Below, one piece after another: positions 1-4,878 of a stretch of 9,948 bases of DNA (the first letter of the stretch is position 1; each line of letters begins with the position of its first letter). Below the pieces are notes generated by a model. That model saw only the letters and a program-made list of their open reading frames with translations. It was not told the DNA's origin and ran no database searches. The stretch is from positions 1-9,948 of the forward strand of contig JAHECV010000010.1 of NCBI GenBank assembly GCA_024641555.1. The letters are read 5' to 3'. The stretch is from Candidatus Planktophila sp. GTDB taxonomy: Bacteria > Actinomycetota > Actinomycetes > Nanopelagicales > Nanopelagicaceae. The translations under genes and the position numbers were made by a program.

Positions 1-74
1 AGTGAATCGGTGAACTTGCCGGAGAAAGTCATTAAGTGGTCAAGGCCTACAGATCCCGCCACGCCGATTTTCAT
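1..74 (-). CDS. PfkB-family sugar/adenosine kinase (AdoK-like), N-terminal fragment cut by window edge
   Basis: Only the first 24 codons lie in the window, reading leftward from an ATG at 74-72 and running off the edge at base 1. The translation begins MKIGVAGSVGLDHLMTFSGK. This matches the opening beta strand of ribokinase/PfkB kinases, where a G-S-(I/V)-x-x-D-H-L-M-x-F-x-G-(R/K)-F pattern is typical of the actinobacterial group that includes mycobacterial adenosine kinase AdoK (Rv2202c). Such enzymes phosphorylate a sugar or nucleoside with ATP in the cytoplasm; the substrate cannot be told from this fragment. It follows erpA on the same strand after a 39-base gap with no obvious ribosome binding site, so the two are probably co-transcribed. 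A kinase next to a HesB/ErpA gene is a recurring actinobacterial arrangement, from memory. The competing plus-strand frame over the same bases is rejected as a shadow. Confidence 0.75.
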   Translation of the reverse strand, partial: MKIGVAGSVGLDHLMTFSGKFTDS

Positions 75-100
75 CTATGAACCAAATATCTGTTTTGAGC

Positions 101-116
101 TAATCAGCGCAGATTA
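101..116. repeat. 16-base imperfect palindrome at the end of erpA
   Basis: TAATCaGCGCaGATTA reads as a palindrome with one mismatched pair on each side of a GCGC centre. It overlaps the erpA stop codon (114-116) and lies in the gap before the kinase gene. There is no T-run, so it does not look like an intrinsic terminator. It could be a weak RNA hairpin between two co-transcribed genes, or chance. Confidence 0.35.
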
Positions 117-467
117 GTTAAATGAGTCGCCGCAAGCGCATGAACCTTGCGCATTTGGGTTATCTATCGTGAAGCCCTGCTTTTCAATTGTGTCCACGAA
201 ATCAATTGTCGCGCCCATTAAGTATGGATCGCTCATCTTGTCGACGACAACTTTGACCGAACCAAATTCGCGAGCGATATCTCCATCTTGATTGCGATCA
301 TCAAAATAAAGCTGATAGCGAAGACCGGAGCAACCGCCTGGCTGAACTGCTACGCGAAGGTATAGATCATCGCGACCTTCTTGGGCTAGGAGTGCGGCAA
401 CTTTCGCTGCTGCTACATCGGTGAGCGCAATTGCGGTTGAGGTTGAAGTAGTTGCTTCTGTAGTCAT
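114..467 (-). CDS. erpA: ErpA/HesB-type iron-sulfur cluster insertion protein
   Basis: This encodes a 117-residue A-type carrier that holds an Fe-S cluster and passes it to apo-enzymes in the cytoplasm. After a low-complexity Thr/Ser/Ala start (1-12) the HesB/IscA fold runs to the end. The three conserved cysteines are present: C46 in the QPGGCSGL motif, and C110 and C112 in the C-terminal SCACGDSF motif. Length is normal for the family. The ATG at 467 is supported by a TAGGCT -10-like hexamer (474-479) exactly 6 bases upstream, which suggests a leaderless mRNA. The gene is divergent from nadA across a 67-base region and is followed by a kinase gene on the same strand. NadA needs a 4Fe-4S cluster, so it is an obvious candidate client; that link is inference. 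ErpA and IscA cannot be separated firmly by sequence, but actinobacteria usually carry the ErpA-like form. Confidence 0.93.
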   Translation of the reverse strand: MTTEATTSTSTAIALTDVAAAKVAALLAQEGRDDLYLRVAVQPGGCSGLRYQLYFDDRNQDGDIAREFGSVKVVVDKMSDPYLMGATIDFVDTIEKQGFTIDNPNAQGSCACGDSFN

Positions 468-473
468 ACCTCA

Positions 474-479
474 AGCCTA
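474..479 (-). promoter_or_regulatory. -10-like hexamer of a probable leaderless erpA promoter
   Basis: On the minus strand TAGGCT (TAnnnT form) is followed by 6 bases (TGAGGT) and then the erpA ATG. This spacing would start transcription at or next to the ATG. No convincing -35 hexamer is visible. The same geometry appears before two other genes in the window. Confidence 0.5.
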
Positions 480-534
480 CCTGCCCGTCTGAGTTGATGC
501 GACAGCAACGCTAAATATGCGCGAGAATGTGTCC

Positions 535-1695
535 ATGTCCACACCGGTACGTGCCACAACACTGACCGACCTTCTCCTGCTTGGAAAAGGTCGCGATCTG
601 GCCTCGGAAAGAGGAGTCTCGTGCACCGGCGAACTGCCAGCACCGAGCGATCCTGATTTGGTAGCGAGAGCGCGAACAGCTCGGGCCGCGCTCGGCGATC
701 GTGCACTTGTGCTTGGACATCATTACCAAAGAGACGAAGTAATTGCGTTCGCAGATGTAACCGGAGACTCATTTAAATTAGCTCAAGCAGCTGCTGCTCA
801 ATCAAGCGCTGAATACATAATTTTTTGCGGCGTGCATTTCATGGCCGAGAGCGCGGACATCCTCACTTCAAATAACCAGAAAGTCATCCTTCCTGACCTG
901 GCAGCGGGTTGCTCAATGGCAGATATGGCAACTGCAAATCAAGTTTCGCAATGTTGGAAAGAGCTAACTGAAATTGGAGTCGCTGATGTGACGATTCCAG
1001 TTACTTATATGAATTCATCCGCGGCAATCAAAAGTTTTACAGGCGAGCATGGTGGAACGATTTGTACTTCATCGAATGCGAAGAAGACAATGGAATGGGC
1101 GCTTTCTAAAGGTGAAAAGATTCTCTTCTTGCCAGACCAACATTTGGGACGTAACACCGCAATACTCTCTTTAGGGCTAACGCTTGAGGATTGCGTGCTT
1201 TGGAATCCGTGGAAACCTATGGGTGGACTTACCGCTGACGCAATCAAGGAAGCAAAGGTAATTCTTTGGCGGGGACATTGTTCGGTTCACGGTCGCTTTA
1301 CCGTAGAGTCGGTTAACGAGGTAAGAAATCAACTTCCGGGTGTCAAGGTACTTGTCCATCCAGAGTGCCAACACGACGTAGTTGCTGCGGCAGATGTAGT
1401 TGGCAGTACCGAGATGATTATTAAAACTGTTGAAAACTCGCCTGCCGGTAGCGTATGGGCCATCGGCACCGAATTAAATTTGGTCTCTCGTCTTGCCAAA
1501 GCACATCCGGATAAGAAGATTGTTTTTCTAGATAAAACCGTTTGCTATTGCTCAACTATGAACCGTATAGATCTCCCCCATCTGGTCTGGGCTATGGAGT
1601 CACTGGTCGACGGTCATATTGTGAATCAAATAAGCGTTGCCCCAGAAATAGCAAAGTTCTCTAAACTCGCACTTGAACAGATGCTCGCCCTATAG
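535..1695 (+). CDS. nadA: Quinolinate synthase NadA
   Basis: NadA condenses iminoaspartate with dihydroxyacetone phosphate to quinolinate, the second step of de novo NAD synthesis, using a 4Fe-4S cluster in the cytoplasm. The 386-residue product has the family landmarks: GHHYQRDEVI near residue 61, FCGVHFMAES near 97, PDLAAGCSMAD near 120, LPDQHLG near 199, WRGHCSVHGRF near 245 and HPECQHDV near 275. The three cluster ligands fit C98 (FCGV), C249 (GHCSVH) and C339 (the second Cys of CYCSTMNRI). The N-terminal extension before the first domain fits the longer actinobacterial form. An in-frame ATG at 517 would add six residues; 535 is preferred because the A/T-rich promoter-like bases (511-518) cover the earlier codon and a weak GAGAAT hexamer lies 6 bases before 535. 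No nadB or nadC is visible here. The gene is divergent from erpA. Confidence 0.95.
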   Translation: MSTPVRATTLTDLLLLGKGRDLASERGVSCTGELPAPSDPDLVARARTARAALGDRALVLGHHYQRDEVIAFADVTGDSFKLAQAAAAQSSAEYIIFCGVHFMAESADILTSNNQKVILPDLAAGCSMADMATANQVSQCWKELTEIGVADVTIPVTYMNSSAAIKSFTGEHGGTICTSSNAKKTMEWALSKGEKILFLPDQHLGRNTAILSLGLTLEDCVLWNPWKPMGGLTADAIKEAKVILWRGHCSVHGRFTVESVNEVRNQLPGVKVLVHPECQHDVVAAADVVGSTEMIIKTVENSPAGSVWAIGTELNLVSRLAKAHPDKKIVFLDKTVCYCSTMNRIDLPHLVWAMESLVDGHIVNQISVAPEIAKFSKLALEQMLAL

Positions 1696-1696
1696 T
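1691..1696 (+). promoter_or_regulatory. TATAGT -10 element, probable leaderless promoter of the DUF3043 gene
   Basis: TATAGT differs from the TATAAT consensus at one base. It overlaps the nadA stop codon (1693-1695) and is followed by 6 bases and the ATG at 1703, so transcription would start at the ATG. No good -35 was found at 16-18 bases. The downstream gene may therefore be transcribed independently of nadA as well as by read-through. Confidence 0.55.
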
Positions 1697-1702
1697 TTGC
1701 CC

Positions 1703-2239
1703 ATGACTTCAACCCCGGAAAGTAGCCAGAAAAAAGGCCGACCTACTCCAAAGCGAAAAGAAGCGCAGGCTGCGATAAAGGTTTCATCCCTCGCTCCTGC
1801 ATCAAGCAAAGCCGAGAAGAAGCGCGCTAAAGAAGCAGCGCGCGTGGCGCGAATTAGCCAGCGCGCGGCATATCTGCGCGGTGACGAAAGTGCGCTGCCG
1901 ATTCGTGATCGCGGACCAGAAAAGAAATTTGTACGTAATTACATCGATGCGCGTCGTTCCATTGGCGAATACTTCTTACCGATTATTGGTTTTGTTTTAG
2001 TTCTTTCGCTTATTCCAATTGGCGCATTCGCTCTCGCTGGAATCGTGATTATGTATAGCGTGCTGCTCTTCTCAGTTGTTGACGGAATCTTTTTATCGCG
2101 CAAGATAAAAGCTGAAGTTGCAACGCGTTTCCCAGGTGTGAGCACTAAGGGACTCGGACTTTATGGCTGGCTACGTTCGACACAGATGCGCCGCATGCGC
2201 GCACCTAAACCACAGGTATCTGCCGGAGAAAAGCTCTAA
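1703..2239 (+). CDS. DUF3043-family small membrane protein, function unknown
   Basis: This 178-residue protein is recognised as the actinobacterial DUF3043 family from its KGRPTPKRKEA motif (11-21), the RDRGPEKKFVRNYIDARRS stretch (68-86), and the helix that follows. The first 75 residues are very rich in Lys, Arg and Ala and should be cytoplasmic and charged. Two hydrophobic segments follow, about 91-113 and 114-131, forming a probable membrane hairpin. The C-terminal 45 residues are again basic. No catalytic motif is visible and the function is unknown. An upstream in-frame TTG at 1673 lies inside nadA and adds an unconvincing ten residues; the ATG at 1703 is chosen because the conserved family start and the TATAGT element 6 bases upstream both point to it. 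It begins 7 bases after the nadA stop and converges with the aldo/keto reductase gene, 10 bases away. Confidence 0.85.
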   Translation: MTSTPESSQKKGRPTPKRKEAQAAIKVSSLAPASSKAEKKRAKEAARVARISQRAAYLRGDESALPIRDRGPEKKFVRNYIDARRSIGEYFLPIIGFVLVLSLIPIGAFALAGIVIMYSVLLFSVVDGIFLSRKIKAEVATRFPGVSTKGLGLYGWLRSTQMRRMRAPKPQVSAGEKL

Positions 2240-2249
2240 CTCAAAAATG

Positions 2250-3251
2250 TTAGGCGCGTGGGTTAGGGCTCTTCGTTTCCTTTGGATCGGTTGTAGGAAT
2301 ATTTCCTAAAGCCTTATCAATGGCATGCATAACATCAGCCGATAACTTAACTCCAGAAGCCTTCACATTCTCTTTTACTTGAGATGGTTTGGTCGCGCCC
2401 ATGATCGCGCTGGAAACGTTTGAGTTCTGCAAAACCCAGGCGATGGCTAATTGACCCATTGTTAGGTCAACTTCCTTAGCTATCGGCGCTAAATTTTGAA
2501 CTGCCGTTAAAACTTCATCGCGCATCCAACGTGAAATCATTCCGGCGCCAGATTTCTTATCTGTAGCGCGTGAACCTGCTGGTGGTTTCTTTCCTGGCAA
2601 ATACTTTCCAGTCAAGACTCCCTGCGCCATCGGTGACCAGACAATTTGACCGATTCCTTCACGCTTGCTCATTGGGACGACTTCACTTTCGATAACTCGC
2701 CATAGCGCCGAATATTGCGGCTGGCTGGATATGAAGCGGTTGTAGCCCTTGTCATCCTGGATGCGCAGCGCATCACTGATCTGCTTCGCGTTCCATTCCG
2801 AGAAACCAATGTAGTGAACTTTTCCCGCGCGAATCAGATCATCAAAAGCGCTTAAAGATTCTTCGAGTGGCGTCTCATAATCAAATCTATGCATTTGGTA
2901 GAGATCGATGTGATCGGTATTCAATCGTTTTAGGGATGCATTGCAAGATTCGATGATGTGTTTGCGGGAAAGTCCGCGATCGTTCTTGCCAGAACCGGTT
3001 GGCCAGTAAACTTTCGTGAAAAGTTCATAGGATTCACGTTTAATTCCTTTGAGCGCGCGACCTAGAACTGTTTCCGCTTTCGTCGCTGCATATACATCGG
3101 CGGTATCAAAGGTGGTAATTCCTAGATCAAAGGCGGTTCTTACACATTTGACTGCAGCATCAGCTTCTACCTGCGAGCCGTGCGTGATCCAGTTGCCGTA
3201 AGAGATCTCAGATACATACATTCCTGAACTGCCGAGACGACGATATTCCAT
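2250..3251 (-). CDS. NADPH-dependent aldo/keto reductase, Kv-beta-like (AKR6/AKR11-type)
   Basis: This is a soluble (beta/alpha)8-barrel oxidoreductase that reduces carbonyls with NADPH. The product is 333 residues, the usual length for the Kv-beta-like group, and opens with the family-typical MEYRRLGSSG. The catalytic tetrad is complete (numbered from this start): D49 and Y54 in the DTADVY motif, K80 in FTKVYW, and H121 in YQMHRFD. The cofactor side is seen in GFSEWNA, SPMAQGVLTGKYL and the C-terminal SSAIMGATKPSQVKEN motif. The substrate is not predictable. An in-frame ATG at 3263 would add MVSP; 3251 is preferred because TATGGT (3259-3264, minus strand) stands 7 bases upstream, consistent with a leaderless start. 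The gene is divergent from the cobalamin-riboswitch operon, with a 7-base inverted repeat in the shared upstream region. Confidence 0.92.
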   Translation of the reverse strand: MEYRRLGSSGMYVSEISYGNWITHGSQVEADAAVKCVRTAFDLGITTFDTADVYAATKAETVLGRALKGIKRESYELFTKVYWPTGSGKNDRGLSRKHIIESCNASLKRLNTDHIDLYQMHRFDYETPLEESLSAFDDLIRAGKVHYIGFSEWNAKQISDALRIQDDKGYNRFISSQPQYSALWRVIESEVVPMSKREGIGQIVWSPMAQGVLTGKYLPGKKPPAGSRATDKKSGAGMISRWMRDEVLTAVQNLAPIAKEVDLTMGQLAIAWVLQNSNVSSAIMGATKPSQVKENVKASGVKLSADVMHAIDKALGNIPTTDPKETKSPNPRA

Positions 3252-3258
3252 GGGAGAA

Positions 3259-3264
3259 ACCATA
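3259..3264 (-). promoter_or_regulatory. TATGGT -10-like hexamer upstream of the aldo/keto reductase
   Basis: TATGGT on the minus strand lies 7 bases before the preferred ATG at 3251 and overlaps the alternative ATG at 3263. If it is the -10 element, the upstream ATG is not in the mRNA and translation starts at 3251. An alternative hexamer, TAGGTT at 3276-3281, would instead serve the 3263 start with a leader of about 6 bases. Neither has a clear -35. Confidence 0.35.
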
Positions 3265-3270
3265 CCCCTG

Positions 3271-3298
3271 GATGCAACCTAGCGTGGTGAATTGCATC
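3271..3298. repeat. Perfect 7-bp inverted repeat (GATGCAA-N14-TTGCATC), operator candidate
   Basis: GATGCAA at 3271-3277 and TTGCATC at 3292-3298 are exact reverse complements separated by 14 bases, about two helical turns centre to centre. The pair sits in the divergent region between the aldo/keto reductase start and the riboswitch. Its right arm lies just upstream of the candidate -10 of the riboswitch operon. This geometry fits a dimeric repressor site, but no regulator is encoded nearby and chance cannot be excluded. Confidence 0.4.
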
Positions 3299-3309
3299 GC
3301 GAGCAAAGC

Positions 3310-3315
3310 TATGGT
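3310..3315 (+). promoter_or_regulatory. TATGGT -10-like hexamer for the riboswitch-led operon
   Basis: TATGGT stands just before the first riboswitch pairing element (3325-3329) and would start transcription near 3322. The bases about 17 upstream (3287-3292, GTGAAT) resemble a -35 only weakly. It is proposed mainly because the aptamer needs a promoter immediately upstream and this is the best TAnnnT in the right place. Confidence 0.35.
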
Positions 3316-3457
3316 TCTCTTCGCAGGTAGTAAAAATTAAATAGTAAGAACTTTCTCTTGGGGGGAAGTCGGTGAAAATCCGACGCTGACCCGCAACCGT
3401 AAGAGTTCACTCGCCTATGGCGGTAGAACTCAAGTCGGATTACCTCACCAGAAAGCG
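3313..3457 (+). ncRNA. Cobalamin (B12) riboswitch aptamer
   Basis: The B12-box core GCTGACCCGCAACCGTAAG is at 3385-3403, preceded by the hairpin GTCGG (3368-3372) / CCGAC (3380-3384) with the usual GGTGAAAATCC context. It is followed by the conserved 3' segment AAGTCGGATTACC (3432-3444). AGGTA (3325-3329) can pair with TACCT (3441-3445) to close the core. Between the B12 box and the 3' segment there is only one compact hairpin: GAGTTC (3403-3408) with GAACTC (3426-3431), and inside it CGCC (3412-3415) with GGCG (3419-3422). In this RNA class the aptamer binds a cobalamin and usually shuts off the downstream gene. The gene it controls here is the ECF importer operon starting at 3571. The exact 5' boundary is uncertain. 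Confidence 0.92.
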
Positions 3458-3570
3458 TTTTCGACCAACACCCGCCGAGGTTTGCGGGGCGTAGTCCCAA
3501 GAAAAGTGTATTTGAACTTTTATTGCGCTACCCCGTGAGGCTCTGATTTTAGAGAGGCTCCAACGAAAAA
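3458..3570 (+). promoter_or_regulatory. Probable expression platform and leader of the B12 operon
   Basis: These 113 bases between the aptamer and the ATG carry no gene. CCCGC (3471-3475) pairs with GCGGG (3484-3488). The overlapping CGGGG (3485-3489) can instead pair with CCCCG (3531-3535), and GTGAGG (3535-3540) is complementary to CCTCAC (3443-3448) in the aptamer's 3' strand. These pairings compete, as expected for a switch. No hairpin is followed by a T-run, so control of translation looks more likely than termination. A possible ribosome binding site AGAGAGG (3551-3557) is 13 bases from the ATG, rather far. The heptamer GAGGCTC occurs twice (3537-3543 and 3554-3560). Confidence 0.45.
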
Positions 3571-4119
3571 ATGCTAAATGCAAAATCTTCTAAGAAATTT
3601 ACTCCTGTCCTACTTTTAATCCTAGTTACCGTGGCTCAGTTAGCGCCGATCAATTCTGCATCCGCTGCAGATAAGGGCTGGCGTTATTGGGGTTACTACC
3701 AAGCCGCACCAGGAGCAACCAAGTGGACTGCGGCAATGACCGGTCCAACTGTAGATATCGCAGACGGCGCAGTCGAAGGTTGGTCCTTTGTCTTTAGCAG
3801 CGATGACATCCCATCGATCGCACCATCTGTAAAACCAGATTTCAAATCCATCTGTGGAAAAACCAAGGCAGATAAAGACACTAAACGAATCGCTTTAGTA
3901 GTTGATTTTGGTGATAAAGCTTATGCGCCAAAGGGTGAGAAGGTTCAGAAACTGATCACTACATGCGTTCGCACTGCCAAGACATCGCAGGGCATTGATG
4001 TTTTAGGTATGGCCTTAAAAGTGCGCGCCGCAAAGAGCGGACTAATTTGCGGACTCAACGGTTACCCAGCTAAAGAATGCGGCGTGGAAATTCCTACCCC
4101 TGCCGCGCTTAAGAAGTAA
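3571..4119 (+). CDS. SCO2322-family exported protein, first gene of the B12-controlled ECF operon
   Basis: This 182-residue protein has a clear Sec signal peptide: a basic start (K5-K9), a hydrophobic core (about 11-25) and a probable cleavage after ASA (30-32). There is no lipobox cysteine. The mature part begins with a Trp/Tyr-rich WRYWGYYQ motif (37-44), followed by GAVEGWSF (66-73), which I recognise as the pattern of the Streptomyces SCO2322 family. Four cysteines (C95, C132, C160, C170) could form two disulfides outside the cell. The function is unknown. As I recall, Streptomyces members carry a C-terminal membrane helix; here the protein stops at PTPAALKK without one. It is the first gene behind the cobalamin riboswitch and 12 bases from the EcfT gene, so a role in capturing or presenting the cargo is a reasonable inference, not shown. 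Confidence 0.8.
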   Translation: MLNAKSSKKFTPVLLLILVTVAQLAPINSASAADKGWRYWGYYQAAPGATKWTAAMTGPTVDIADGAVEGWSFVFSSDDIPSIAPSVKPDFKSICGKTKADKDTKRIALVVDFGDKAYAPKGEKVQKLITTCVRTAKTSQGIDVLGMALKVRAAKSGLICGLNGYPAKECGVEIPTPAALKK

Positions 4120-4131
4120 AAGAACTACAAA

Positions 4132-4878
4132 TTGAAATCGCTGCATCCGCTCACTTGGTGGTTATGGTTCATCACCGTAATTGTCACGGTCATCCGTGTT
4201 GATAGTGGAATTTACTCTGCCACAGTTATCGCGGTTGCAGCGATTTTAGTTTGGAGATTAGCCGGAGATTTCCCATGGTCGAAGAGTTTCTGGTTCTCCC
4301 TGAGACTCGGCCTCTTCATCATGGCGGTCAGAGCAGTTACTGGTGTTTTGATCGGCGTTCCCATTCCGGGCACGAAGATTGCAACGATGCCAATTCTGCC
4401 GCTGCCTCATTGGATGGCTGGAATTCGAATTGGTGGAACTATCACGCAGGAACGTTTGCTTTCATCGCTTCATGAAGGTTTGGTGATTACCTCTGTCATA
4501 GCGCTCTTCGGCGCTGCCGTATCGCTAACTAGTCCCCATAAATTACTGCGAATTCTCCCAGTTATGGTCTATGAGTTTGGGGTTGCAGTTGTAATTGCTA
4601 CCTCTTCTCTCCCACAGCTTGTGGCAAGTTACTCAAGAATTCGTCGCGCGCGGATCCTACGTGGCGATGAAAAACCAAAATTCAAATCAATCGCTCTTCC
4701 GTTGCTAGAGGAAGCACTCGCAAAGTCTCTCGACTTAGCCGCTGCGATGGATTCAAGGGGTTACGGAGTAAGTCGAATACGTTCAAAGTATCGCCCGATT
4801 CTTTGGAACTTTACTGATTCTGCAATTTTTTCAAGTGGGCTGGCTTTGGTTACAGCGGTTTGGTTGTTTACATCATGA
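4132..4878 (+). CDS. ecfT: ECF transporter transmembrane component EcfT (CbiQ-type)
   Basis: EcfT is the membrane scaffold that couples ATPase to S component in energy-coupling-factor importers. The 248-residue protein starts with the family's HPLTWW motif (5-10) and has hydrophobic helices at about 11-22, 27-42, 55-78, 116-132, 141-163 and 231-247. The long cytoplasmic coupling region (165-215) contains the two Arg motifs expected for EcfT: RRARILRG (171-178), which departs from the common ARG form, and AMDSRGYG (205-212). The start must be TTG at 4132: the preceding gene's TAA (4117-4119) is in the same frame, only four codons lie between, and none is ATG or GTG. There is no clear ribosome binding site, so translational coupling is likely. 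It overlaps the next gene by ATGA. Confidence 0.9.
   Translation: MKSLHPLTWWLWFITVIVTVIRVDSGIYSATVIAVAAILVWRLAGDFPWSKSFWFSLRLGLFIMAVRAVTGVLIGVPIPGTKIATMPILPLPHWMAGIRIGGTITQERLLSSLHEGLVITSVIALFGAAVSLTSPHKLLRILPVMVYEFGVAVVIATSSLPQLVASYSRIRRARILRGDEKPKFKSIALPLLEEALAKSLDLAAAMDSRGYGVSRIRSKYRPILWNFTDSAIFSSGLALVTAVWLFTS

Noticed and set aside
1..117. Plus-strand open frame from the window edge to TAG at 115-117
   Set aside because: The opposite strand encodes a recognisable PfkB kinase N-terminus over 1-74, and the plus-strand translation resembles no family I know.
2236..2253. Hairpin CTAAC/GTTAG between the DUF3043 and aldo/keto reductase stops, as a two-way terminator
   Set aside because: The stem is only 5 bp with an 8-base loop and there is no T-run on either strand.
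3471..3488. GC-rich hairpin in the riboswitch leader as an intrinsic terminator
   Set aside because: It is followed by GGCGTAGTCCC, not by a T-run.
3309..3500. Minus-strand 63-codon open frame over the riboswitch
   Set aside because: The bases are explained by the cobalamin aptamer's conserved core and hairpins; the translation looks random.
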